From Ophthalmolycus amberensis (lineage: Eukaryota; Chordata; Actinopteri; Perciformes; Zoarcidae), in assembly GCA_024529925.1 (NCBI GenBank), contig JAFEUB010001804.1:399001-463000 (forward strand): DNA of 64,000 nucleotides, read 5' to 3'. Shown here one piece after another: positions 50,408 to 62,962 of the stretch. How positions within the stretch are numbered: position 1 is the stretch's first letter; each line of letters opens with the position of its first letter. The notes beneath the pieces are model-generated. The model was not told where the DNA came from, did no database searches, and saw only the letters and a list, made by a program, of their open reading frames with translations. A program made the translations under genes and the position numbers.

Positions 50408-51688
50408 GTTCAAGAAAACATGGAAACAATAAGTTAAAGAAAACATGTAAACAATAAGTTCTAGAAAACAGAAACAATAAGTTCAAGAAAACATGGAAAC
50501 AATAAGTTAAAGAAAACAGAAACAATAAGTTCAAGAAAACAGAAACAATAAGTTCAAGAAAACAGAAACAATAAGTTCAAGAAAACAGAAACAATAAGTT
50601 CAAGAAAACAGAAACAATAAGTTCAAGAAAACAGAAACATTAAGTTCAAGAAAACAGAAACAATAAGTTCTAGAAAACAGAAACAATAAGTTCAAGAAAA
50701 CAGAAACAATAAGTTCAAGAAAACAGAAACAATAAGTTCAAGAAAACAGAAACATTAAGTTCAAGAAAACATGGAAACAATAAGTTCAAGAAAACATGGA
50801 AACAATAAGTTCAAGAAAACAGAAACAATAAGTTCAAGAAAACATGGAAACAATAAGTTAAAGAAAACAGAAACAATAAGTTCAGGAAAACAGAAACAAT
50901 AAGTTCAAGAAAACAGAAACATTAAGTTCAAGAAAACATGGAAACAATAAGTTCAAGAAAACATGGAAACAATAAGTTCAAGAAAACAGAAACAATAAGT
51001 TCAAGAAAACAGAAACAATAAGTTCAAGAAAACATGGAAACAATAAGTTCAAGAAAACAGAAACAATAAGTTCAAGAAAACAGAAACAATAAGTTCAAGA
51101 AAAGAGAAACAATAAGTTCAAGAAAACATGGAAACAATAAGTTCAAGAAAACATGGAAACAATAAGTTCAAGAAAACAGAAACAATAAGTTCAAGAAAAC
51201 AGAAACAATAAGTTCAAGAAAACAGAAACAATAAGTTCAAGAAAAGAGAAACAATAAGTTCAAGAAAAGAGAAACAATAAGTTCAAGAAAACATAGAAAC
51301 AATAAGTTCAAGAAAACATGGAAACAATAAGTTCAAGAAAACATGGAAACAATAAGTTCAAGAAAACATGAAACAATAAGTTCAAGAAAACATAGAAACA
51401 ATAAGTTCAAGAAAACAGAAACAATAAGTTCAAGAAAACAGAAACAATAAGTTCAAGAAAAGAGAAACAATAAGTTCAAGAAAAGAGAAACAATAAGTTC
51501 AAGAAAACAGAAACAATGAGTTCAAGAAAACAGAAACAATAAGTTCAAGAAAACATGGAAACAATAAGTTCAAGAAAACAGAAACAATAAGTTCAAGAAA
51601 ACATGGAAACAATAAGTTTAAGAAACATGGAAACAATAAGTTCAAGAAAACAGAAACAATAAGTTCAAGAAAACAGAAACAATAAGTT
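50408..51688. repeat. Minisatellite of mixed 23- and 25-bp units, about 1.28 kb
   Basis: More than 50 copies of aataagttcaagaaaacagaaac (unit of 23) interspersed with a version having catgg for cag (25). Minor variants have catag, aagag or tctag. No frame runs through it. Confidence 0.96.
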
Positions 51689-52894
51689 GCTGCCTCCTAA
51701 ACGCCGTCAATGCCTTGTGTGAATTCCCTCTCCCCTCGTCTCAAAGGTGACGGTTTTCTCCTGACATTTGTGTTTGATGGCTAACAGCAAAATGGCAGAA
51801 AGTTACCGAGTTAATGTGATTTATCCCGAAAAGGCCAATCTGCTAATCCACAGCGACGCGGTGACATTTCTCTTGCTGCAGATTGATCGATAAGTGTCCA
51901 GACCTTCTCCTCCGGCTAAACGTTAAAACAAAAGCACAAAAAAAAGAAAAGACTTAAAATGAAACTGCTGAGTGGAATGAACCAAAACATTTCTTTAAAT
52001 ACGGAGCACCGATTCAACAAATGGCTCTGACATCGGTAGAAGAAATGTGCTTCAAACAACATGCAATCACAAACCAGAGACAGAAATTGACGTTCAATAT
52101 GCCAAAAATCATCTTTAAACAAGTTCAAATGTTCTCTTCACTAAGAGTGAGCATAGAATAAACACCGTTGTGCCATTTTATTAATTCATTTACATTAAAG
52201 AATGAATAAGGACTTTTTTATTTTGTATGTGAACAAGTTTGCGTGATAATATGCAGCCGTGGAGCATAAACATATTCATAGTTTGCTCAACCAGAAGCAC
52301 CAGCAGTGCATCTGTATCTGTGCAGCAACACATGAACTAGCTGCTCGTTCACACTCAGCTGCATTTCTGTCCTTCAACATCCTCTACAGACAACTTCACC
52401 GATAAAACATATTCAAAATGGTTTCCAGGATGTAATTTAAAGGGTCTATATAAACACGTGTGTCCTTAAATACGAAGGCTGACATTTGTCCCCATAGACT
52501 GATGGGTGGCTCATCGTGCACACACTAACAATGCAGGCATCTTGTTTGCATGAACATCTGTTTCTCTCTGGTTTACACCTTACATATCTTTGTCATATCA
52601 CCTCCAATTTGTGTTCTTTAACTTTGACACTGAGCAGCTGTTCTTGTTTGTTCCCAACTCACTCACCTGGTCCCCTGCGTGCATACAGTACATGAATAAT
52701 GCTCCAGCAAGGCTGCCTGTCCTTTTGTGGTTTACAGTCGTGTAGCGCTTTTTATTCAAAGAACCCAACAGAAACCACGATCTCATGACCATCTGATCTC
52801 CTCAGCTCTTTAATTTAAACACCAACAGATCGAGCTGCTCTGTTGTCTTTCGTGAAAGTCACAGAGGCAGATCTACGCCATAGTCCTGTGTGTT

Positions 52895-52899
<5 letters not shown>

Positions 52900-52932
<33 letters not shown>
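52900..52932. repeat. (GT)n microsatellite
   Basis: About 16 GT units. Confidence 0.9.
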
Positions 52933-52934
<2 letters not shown>

Positions 52935-54777
52935 TGTGTGTTGTGTGTCTGACAGGCCTTAATCCAAAACCCATTTCTCTAACTCGCTTGAGGGTGCAGC
53001 TGTCTCCATCAAGGGCGAATGGAAGCAAATAACAGAGCAGATTAGCATAAAGTGTCAGGAAACAGCTCAGGGATTTGTCGGCACCCTTCTGCTGCACACG
53101 CCGTCTCCTGTAAATGTATTCAGAGCATAAAATCACACCAGGACAAACTGAACTTGGGCCGTCAAGGCTGAACAGTTGTTTCTGTTTTTCCCAAAGACAA
53201 CTGGAAGCTGCTCAAGCTCCGTCTGAAGTCGGTAAATGGATCCTGCCGATGGTCGCAGCATCTGCTAACACAGCATGCTCGGTTAGATCTGTGAGCTTCC
53301 TGCTCCGCGGGGAGACCGTCGAACAAAAGCAGGAGGAACGACGCGTTTGTGATTTCACACGCTCGGTTAGGTTTGACCGCCGTGTCGGCTTCGCCTGATT
53401 ACTCCCGAACAAGTTCCACCTCTCCAGTCATTTGCTGTCAACACGTTTCCAGGAGAAAACATCTCACACTTTGATGTCTGAAGTCATTTGCATAATAGCT
53501 GCTCTCTCTGGCACTATGAGCCTCTTGAGGAAAATGCTCCTCCATCCAGGATCTCAGAGGATCTGCTGTGGGAAAGAAATTGTAATTTTTCTCTCCACAT
53601 AATTTCCCCTATAATATCTAAAAAAAAACCCACTGTTGCCTGTGGAGGCGTGTTGGCAGGAAGTGGAGATGTTTGTGTTTTCTCCACGTTTCCATCACTA
53701 ATCGCCGTTTTGCTGAAACCTGCCAGAGCAACACAACAGTCCAGGAAATCACAGCAGCGTGAATTAAAGTGGGGGAATCCTTTTGCTGTGTGTAATGCAA
53801 GCTAACAGGTTTAACTGTGGAGCTGAGAATAACGCCGGGACGCTGCAGGACTGAAGAGAGGAGAATGAAAAGAGAAGCAGAGATGCTGAGAGAGAGAGAC
53901 AGCCAGTCGTTCTGAGTTATGGACATTCCCAGAAGCTGCTTCCAGTCATCGTGTCCTTTGTAGATTGTGGTGTAATTGTGCTGCTGTTTGCTGCTGATAA
54001 ACCTTTGGAAGAGTCCGGTCTCCACTGGATTCTATCAGGAGGCCGTCAGACACAAAGTTTTGGCTCAGCCAGGCAGAGAGGAGTTTTTTTTTTTAGTTTT
54101 TCTTCTTCTTTGTCTTTCCGCACCAACACGATGACGCAGCATGTGAAGAGAAGACAGAAGCAGCAGACGGAGACAGATATCAACACCTCGGTGTCATCAC
54201 ATGTACATGCAGCTGTTATCTGCAGCAGCTCACAGTGCTGAGAGTGCACGGACTCTGAGTGCAGACGGTCCCAGTGGAAATAGAACCAGTGACTGTGGAG
54301 GAGACGCTCCACTCGTCTCTCTGCTGTCTGCGGCGCCATCAAAACACTGTGCTGACAGTTTGCTCTCCAGTATCTCAAAACGTTTGAACACTGAAGGTCC
54401 TTGATGGAGACAAAGATTGACATTTTTGTCAGTTAGATACTAGTCGTAGCCTGTTTTGTGTGAGTTTACTGAATAGTAGTGTCACCAGCTGTACTTATTG
54501 TTATTCACAAAATGTAAAGTCTTTGTTTAAAGTGCGCTGAAAGACCCTGAAGGCCACAGAAACATCCATTGGTTTGTGGACCACAGTTGAGGCTTCGACT
54601 TCGGTATTTTGGCCGTTGCCATATTGGCTTTTTTTTGCAACCAGCAGTGACACGAGTGTGTGGAGCTAAGTACACCCGAACACTGACCAAGACATTTTAC
54701 GGTGACCAAAAGGTTATAATACTCTGTAATGAACTGTAAACGCACTGAAACAGTTGAAGCTGTAAGCGTACCCTGAA

Positions 54778-54893
54778 GCACACCCTGCTCTATCGGCTGT
54801 TTGACTCTCAATGGAGCATCGTTTACTAAATGAACATCACTGCTGCAGTGAAGAAGACTGGAAACTAGAGACTGAGACCATAAACAAGTACGT
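54778..54893 (+). mobile_element. Interspersed repeat, copy 3 (diverged fragment)
   Basis: ctgtttgactctcaatggag...tactaaatgaacatca...gagaccataaac matches copies 1 and 2 with scattered changes. Confidence 0.6.
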
Positions 54894-55139
54894 TAGCAGA
54901 GGATGAAGGTGCTGCTCCTCTGCGTGTTGTTATACGAGCTTCTCATTGGCAATAGAAATACTCCCAATCCCGTATTTACAACCTTTAAGTAATAGTTCTT
55001 AAGTATAATCATATTTATTGTGCATTGTTTTCTACTGTTGTATGTGATGTTTCTGAATGAACAGTTAGGGCTGCATTAATGTGTATGTTGCATGTTACTG
55101 CTGTAGATGTTCAAGGTTGTGCTCTTTTTAACTCTTTTC

Positions 55140-55330
55140 ATGAGTTGTTGGGTAGTTTAATCTACTGCAATGCATCATATTCTATAAAACTATACGTTTG
55201 TAGGGAACATAACATTTGTTTACCTGAAAAGTATTGAAAGCTTTCAGATAAATGTAGTAAAATGTACAGTATTTGCCTCTGAGAAGTGGTTGAGTAGAAG
55301 TAGAAAGTACCTGAAACTGCTGGTGCATCA
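55140..55330 (-). mobile_element. Same fish repeat family, right-hand part
   Basis: On the minus strand it reads ggtactttctacttctactc...cagaggcaaatactgtacattttactacatttatctga, the usual continuation of the family seen at 44552. It is in opposite orientation. Confidence 0.5.
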
Positions 55331-57523
55331 TTGTATCTTTAAGCTGCACGTTCAGCGGTAAAATCTGCCCTTCAAGTCCGTCTGAGCCAAAAAGATGATC
55401 ACACCAAACCAGGAAACTGAGCGGTTGAATATGTCAATAGTTCTGTCTGGAAGATGAACCAACATTTTAAAGTCTAAAGTAACGAAACCACCTTTTAGGT
55501 CACCAGTGTAACAGCAAAGCACTGAGATACATGAGACACAACATAGTGAGCCTCTTCCCTCTGCTCCTCGTGCATTCATTCCATGTTAATCCAGTGAGCT
55601 TTAATCATCAGTTTATTGGTAAGTCCTGCTCACTAAATCGCCTCCTTTCTGTTTGCTCGGGCGTAGTGTGGAGGACGGAGCCGTTTGATGACTTTAAGCC
55701 ACTCAGAGTGAGGATTATAATTACTCCTCAGGACGGGGAAGTCTCTCACAGAAGCAGAAGCAAGGCTGCACAATGTCACTTCACCTCAATGCTGCATGAA
55801 CACTCGAGTTTACTGGCTGTAATATCACAGACTTTCTTCTTCGTTGTGTTGATATGTAGACTTTCGGAAGCACTTACTTACCTGTAGCTATAACGTGTGT
55901 CACAAGCTGAATGCTGAAGTTAAAGCTGCGACCGTTACATGAACAAAGTGATAAAAAGCAGATGAAGCATTATTACTCACACCTGCCTCTCGCTGCCTAT
56001 TAACCCGATCACTGTGGTTAGAGGGAATCATTGCCAGCTAATGAGACATCTGTGCGCTGAACTGTTCAAATAATAAGCAGCAGCTTTGCACAGGACGAAC
56101 AAAACAAGCCTCTCCAAAGCAACTTGTTGTGGATGTCTGGCTCTCTGAGGACTCTTTATCTGCTGCAGCGGCATGCTGATGGAAAACAACAACAACAACA
56201 AGAAAAATCCTCGCCAGTGTCAGCCGGCTTTGTTTCAAATTCTCCCGAACACAACAAGTCCAAGGTCCCGTCTTCACAGCCACAACAACAGGACGTGTTT
56301 CGGACTTGTTCAGTGACCGGAGCTCGATGGAGGAGACGGGCGTCTAATAAACGGGCTCAGATAAACCTCTGACTAATGACACTGAACACTGATCAAAGAT
56401 GACTTTCATCAATATTCAATGCATTCTGGGATCTTTACATGTAGAGTTGATACAGAGTCTGGAGCTCGGACCGGGTGCGGTAACAACATGCCAGAGCCAT
56501 GTTGCTGTACACCGCAGGGCAACACCTTCAACTCGTTAACACATAATGTGTGTTGTGTAATCGGAGGCATTTTTACAACGTACGAAAAATGTAATCAGGA
56601 CTAAATTGATGCACAAAATTGTGAATCCCAGATATGTGGCAGATGCCCGGTAACTGGACTCTTGGCAGACTTCTTCTAAGAGCTGCTAATTAGAGCCGAT
56701 CCTTTAATCTAAATTGGATCAAGCCCAAAACATCTGGTGGATGCGAGTAGGTTTGGTGAAAACTCTTAAGCAATTAACCCGCGCTTGTTTTTTTAGACGT
56801 CCATATTAATTCTCCTGACAAGTCAGCAATAATTGGGCATCTTCGCTCCCAGAAATAAGTTAAAGTTAAGGACCAGCGCTGAAAAGACTCTCAGTTATAT
56901 CTCAACTAAACGTCTGCTCGTTAGTCTGAGTACATCTCCTGACAACAGGTTCATCTTTTCCCAGAAGGAACTTCTATTCCGCCCTGTTCCCTGGAAGCAT
57001 TCTTAAACATTCACTGTGCGTCTCCTGGGTTGTTTTTGTGCCGAGGCAGCGCTGGGAGCTGACCCAGCTGAGCCTTCACGCTGTGTGGATCCCTGGCTGG
57101 TCTAACACCTCTGTGCAAAACATCTTAATGATGAGCCTTCTGCAGGTGGAGCGGTAATGTTGACTGCGTTTAAAAACAGGTTTCTGAGTGCAACACATCA
57201 GAGACAGAAAGCTCTTAGGGATGTGTGGTTTTTCCTCGTAGCAGAGACGGTAATTGCTCGCTTTATTCTGGGCGATCCTTCCGTCTTTTTTATTCTATTT
57301 TAAGTTGTGCTTCTGTGGAACTCTTCTGCTCTGGTTGTGAGGATGCACATTGGTTTCAGCAGCAGCTTCCTTCTTTGCCGTTTGATCAGAGGCAGTTTCC
57401 ACCATATTTTCATCCGGTTGTTACGTGAACACGTGTCAGCTGACGAGCCTTTACGGCCTCTACGAGCCCTTGAGTACGAGGAGCAACACCTGGTAGTGGG
57501 TACATCGTGCCGTGTTCCAGTAG

Positions 57524-58052
57524 TTCCTGCTCTGAGGTACTGTAGATGTGTGACTTCCTGCTCTTAGGTACTGTAGATGTATGACTTCCTGCTCTGAGGT
57601 ACTGTAGATGTGTGACTTCCTGCTCTTAGGTACTGTAGATGTGTGACTTCCTGCTCTGAGGTACTGTAGATGTATGACTTCCTGCTCTGAGGTACTGTAG
57701 ATGTATGACTTCCTGCTCTGAGGTACTGTAGATCTATGACTTCCTGCTCTGAGGTACTGTAGATGTATGACTTCCTGCTCTGAGGTACTGTAGATGTATG
57801 ACTTCCTGCTCTGAGGTACTGTAGATGTATGACTTCCTGCTCTGAGGTACTGTAGATGTATGACTTCCTGCTCTGAGGTACTGTAGATGTATGACTTCCT
57901 GCTCTGAGGTACTGTAGATGTATGACTTCCTGCTCTGAAGGTACTGTAGATGTATGACTTCCTGCTCTGAGGTACTGTAGATGTATGACTTCCTGCTCTG
58001 AGGTACTGTAGATGTATGACTTCCTGCTCTGAGGTACTGTAGATGTATGACT
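57524..58052. repeat. 31-bp minisatellite, 17 copies
   Basis: Unit gaggtactgtagatgtatga + cttcctgctct. Copies start every 31 bp from 57534 to 58031, one being 32 bp (extra a, near 57937). Since 31 is not a multiple of 3, all three minus-strand frames give the same 31-residue repeat and stay open; this is not a gene. Confidence 0.97.
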
Positions 58053-60000
58053 CCATCCCACAGTGTTTTTAATAGCTTCACCACAGAGACCCACGACGAC
58101 CCCGCACGGCTGTCTCCATGGTAACCATGTAAGGTCATGAGCCAGCAATAATTTCCAATTTATAGACTGATACTACGAATAGAATAACGTCGTCTATACC
58201 TGCAGAGAGCCCGTCCTCTGCTTGTATTTCCCTTCTCTTCTTATTTAGTTATTCATGGGACTCTTCTAGGCGTCAGCAAAATGCATTTGGGCAGCTGTGC
58301 ACAGCGCTCATTTGGCGGTTACACGTCCAACCACGGCGCTGTCGCGGAAGCGTGTAGCGCCCGCCGTGCAGTTCAACCTCAGGTAGACTCTGGTGACTCT
58401 GTCAGCCATGTTGTTTGTTTGCACTGTTAGCACTGTTTGCACTGTTAGCAGCTAGCCGCCCAGCTCAGCCGTCGCCATGTTAAGAGCTGTGTGGAAGCAA
58501 TAGATATACTCAGAATATCCTATTGGGCACATTTAAATGACAGGGGATGTATTTGTAACACCCCAAAAGGAAAAACTGATTCATTGTAGAAAACCAATAA
58601 TTGCTACTGGCTTCATAGTGTGATCTTTAAAACATATGCTCTTCATTCTGTGAAGATTGTGTCACTTAAATAGATATGTTCATCAATATCAATAGAGTTA
58701 GAAGACCAAAGAAAATGTATGAAACTTTCTGTCATGACTTCTAAGAGACTAACTACTTAGAGTAAGAAGAATAAAGTAGTTGGTAAGACTTCCCCATCAA
58801 TCACTGCGATGCCCTGAAGAACAGCCACACACACTCATGGTGTAGGCAGCTGGCTGTGGGGTTTCTTTCCTACTGGGAATCAATGTTCTACAAAATGCAT
58901 TCACTCCCACTATGCAGAGAGATGCTGGATGAAAGCATCCACCAAACAGTGTTTTGTTAAGAAACAAAAGTCTGTTCTTTAGTCTCTGTTGGCGCCGTTT
59001 CCGCACTCAATTTACCCCCCAAGGAGTCTTAAAACATGAAAAAAAGTAATCAAAGCGTAAAAGTGAGAGGAGAATAAGGAGAGAATGGGATAATTAAGGA
59101 AATGAAGGCAGAAGACAAAAGGGCAGATTTAAGGGGAGGAGTGCACTGCAGGAGGTGAGCGGAGAAGAAGAGGCATGTTGACTCCGGCCGGCCCTCTCAT
59201 TATAAAGGTCATTAGCGGTTCCTCTCCTCTGGCGGCTGATTAATTGCAGTCATTTAGATCAAAAGGCCGCTTAACTCGAGACCTCTGAATTGTAGTTTCG
59301 AGAAAATAAGGTCATCAGAGAGAGCTGGAGCTATAAGCCAGCTCTCTCTCTGCAGCCAACACAAGCTTCTGCTTCTGAATAAAAATCAAACGTTCAGATT
59401 CGTGAAAGTCTGCAGGGACATGGTTTTAAAACGTGGGATGTGTTTCGTCAATTGAAGCCTTCGTTAAACCTAAAACTTCAAAACTGAACATTGTGTTTGA
59501 TTAGAAAGCAGCCGACTGCTCCTAACTGCTCTCAATATGGAGAGAAACAACAGACAGAAAGTGTTTTAATCTCTTTGAATCCGTCTGAACTTGAACCAGC
59601 CACCGATGAAGAAACATCTAAAAGGATTCAGACTGAGTCTCACCTCACTTCAGTTTGACTTGTTTTATTCAGTCCCACCAATAGAAATAGAAATAGAACA
59701 GCAGTAGAACGGACATTCCCATCCAAATCAACAGGACAGTCAGAGCGGCAGCCATTTTTATGTTTCTCGTTGCCATTGCCAGTGCAACCTTTGTAGCAAC
59801 TTCCATGTAAATGAAACCCACTGAAAGTCGCGGACTCACTGAGGTTAGTCTTAGCATTAGTTTCGCCATTACTATTAGATGAGTTCGGCTCATTTTCTCC
59901 AACAAGCGGCATATTCAAAGATGGTGGAAATAGCGAGATGGCTCGGTTGCTACTTCCCCACCGCTCCAGGGAAAGACGAGCTACTTTCTTAAACCTGGCG
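58053..60000. other. Downstream intergenic region, third part
   Basis: No gene recognised. A CpG-containing patch lies at 58320-58480, and 59180-59300 could be a regulatory element. A (gttagcactgtttgcact) duplication is at about 58420-58450. Confidence 0.45.
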
Positions 60001-60003
60001 GCA

Positions 60004-60358
<355 letters not shown>

Positions 60359-61326
60359 CAGCAGCACACCGGGCTGAGTTTAGGTTTTAATCTGTCTCCT
60401 CGGCAGTGCTCATTATGTGTGTAACTCTGCCTGCAGCGCGGAGCTGCAGTCGGGTTTGTTAATACCAGTGAGTCTCCTGAACCTTCAGTCCGACTCTCTG
60501 CTGACAAACTGCTGTTAACTTCTTCATTCCTGACATCAAACTAAGACAAAATGATGTGTTCACAGTGAGGGAAATATGTGACATTATATGTAACCATCTC
60601 TTACTGAGAAAGTGATGAAAAGACTCAGACTTTTACCAAATCTGCATCATTATTTTGTTATTTCAGCATCCTTTTTTATCGGTTTATTGCAATTAAATTA
60701 AAGCAAAATCTCTTTATTCTGGGCTCATACCGCTGTAGTAAACCAGCCGGCTTGCTAGATACAGTGGTTATGATGATGATGATGTTATAAACCCAGACAT
60801 GATGGAGTTTGATTTTCTTGGACTTCCACAACATGTACAAAGAAGCAATGGTGGTTATTTTGGCCCTAGTTCAGTGGCAAGCTCATCTTTAAACCCAAAT
60901 AACCTCAGAAACGAGTCTCCGACTAAAGTTTAAAGTGAAGCAAACTTTAAAACTGGATCTGTTCCACTGAAATGACAAGGTTACTTTCTCTTTGAAGTTT
61001 GGCCCACAGATCGTTTCATTAACAGCCCGACTCAGTCCAGGTAAAACTCCACAGAGCTGCTGCTGCTGCTGCTCCGTAATGAAACGGCAACCGCAGAGCA
61101 TCTGCAGGGACAGAGGGAGAGAGGGATGGAAGGAAGGAGTGAGACAGAAAGCAAGCCTGATTCAGACAGAGGAGAGACAGGTGGAGAGAAACCTCTCATT
61201 GTGTTAACACTGAGCTCTGCTTTCACTCCTCATCGGAGAGTCTCATCCTTTCCCCCGTGCTCCGTTTAACGCCTCAACAGTTACAAAATCATTAATTAAG
61301 TCTGCATCAAATCTACTCCCACAGAG

Positions 61327-61329
<3 letters not shown>

Positions 61330-61396
<67 letters not shown>
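61330..61396. repeat. (GT)n microsatellite, about 33 units
   Basis: Uninterrupted TG repeat. Confidence 0.95.
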
Positions 61397-61397
<1 letters not shown>

Positions 61398-61587
61398 AAG
61401 TCATCATGTTTTCTACAGTGTTAACTTCTCCACAGGGGAAATGTCGTTACTAAATTAAACTGAAGAGGAATCCCACACGACAAAACATTATTCACCATCA
61501 GAGAATGAAGGTGATGCTCTGGTGCTGTTGATGACAGTAGTTGTTATATCTTCATGAATACCTTCTCGGGGATTGAAAGAGGGGGAC

Positions 61588-61607
61588 GGGGGGGGGGGGG
61601 GGGGGGG
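61588..61607. repeat. G20 homopolymer
   Basis: Twenty consecutive G in a wider G-rich stretch (61579-61617). Confidence 0.9.
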
Positions 61608-62914
61608 CGTTGGGGGGTTTGTAAACCTTTACTGCGGCCTTGTTTTTGTAGCGTTGGGTTTTTAACTCGGCCCATTAGTTGTTCATTGTTTAGGAGATAG
61701 ATATAATGTGGCACAAATGTATATATTTATCATTCTTGTTTTGCTTTTTTTCTCGTACACGTAAAGTATTGTACATGCTGCTGTTGGTCCTCCTGCTGAT
61801 CACTGATGCAGGTGACAAATCACAGCCACGATGACACAATGATGACTAAAAAACGTTGCTGCATCATCAACATTTTACACAGTTACGAGGAACATTGGAT
61901 CACAGCAGTCTAAAGGGAAATCAAGGCTGTAAGCTGCTCGCATGTTAAGTGTAAAAGTATATTAAGTCTTTAGATGCCTATAAATAATCAACGGCACATT
62001 AAGAGCAGCCTCAGCACCGCTCCTCCTGCATGTTTACAGCCACTCTAATATCCATTTTATGAACACACATCAAAAGCGTCAGACTTTTTCAAGCAAGAGC
62101 TTTTTACTCTAGAAGAGAGACACGAAGCCTTGTTGACGTTTAACTAATTCAAATCCTGAGACATTCTGTGTTTTTATGTTGCTACAAAACAACCCGAACA
62201 TCGTGGAGAAACATTCTCTAAACTGTCAGACTCAGGAGGCAACCGAAGATGAACGTCTCAAACCAAAGTCTAAAACTGTCTGTCTGATAACTAACAGCAA
62301 CAGCAGTGCCACAATGTATCTATTGCTGAAGATCAAGATATTTATGCATTCTACAGTTTTTGTTGTAGTTTTTTGTTGTTGTTGTTGTTCTAAGGTTTTT
62401 TTGTTGCCTTTTTTGTTCTTTTTTTAAAGGAAATTTTGTTCTATATTTTATTTTTTTTACCACGTGTAGTGCTATGGAGCCATGTTTTGAGTGGGTCCAA
62501 GTTTTGGTCGTATTCGTGCGCTCTCTTTAGCGTGCTGACACACACGTTCCTGTGATTGTCAAACCATTCCACAGATCTGGAGAAAGGACACCTTACTGTT
62601 TTGTCAGCTCCTACCTTAAGGTGCTCACCAAGCGGCAGTTTGGCACACGAGAGCTAGAATGAAGTCGATTTAAAAAGACGACGAGGGTGAACTCTACTTG
62701 TTGTTTGTCACAGAAGTAAGAGTAAGAGTCACGTAAAGTGAATATACTGTGGCTTCATTTAAGAGAGGGAGTGAAGTCGAGTGTTAAATCACATGATATG
62801 GCAGAGAGAGAGAGCAGGTTAAAGTGTGACAGTGTTCGCTAAAGCATCATTACAATTCAGCACGGACCTGTGAGCCTGTTAACTTCCATTTGAAAGCCAC
62901 ATAATGGAGGGCTG

Positions 62915-62919
<5 letters not shown>

Positions 62920-62960
<41 letters not shown>
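62920..62960. repeat. (GT)n microsatellite
   Basis: About 20 GT units. Confidence 0.92.

Positions 62961-62962
<2 letters not shown>

Larger units (their letters stand above)
51689..57523. other. Downstream intergenic region, second part
   Basis: No gene recognised. (GT)n at 52900-52932. Unique stretches at 51700-51900 and 56640-56880 have a balanced, motif-rich look that could mark conserved non-coding elements. Frames of up to 135 codons here show no domain and no splice context. Confidence 0.5.

Noticed and set aside
53618..54423. Minus-strand frames of 125-135 codons
   Set aside because: AT-rich, no recognisable domain; lengths within chance for 64 kb.
57524..58052. CRISPR-like array
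   Set aside because: Units are head to tail without spacers, in a vertebrate genome. The same holds for the 68-bp and 23/25-bp arrays.
57460..58148. Three overlapping minus-strand frames of 134-198 codons
   Set aside because: They are translations of the 31-bp minisatellite; the same peptide repeats in all frames because 31 is not a multiple of 3.
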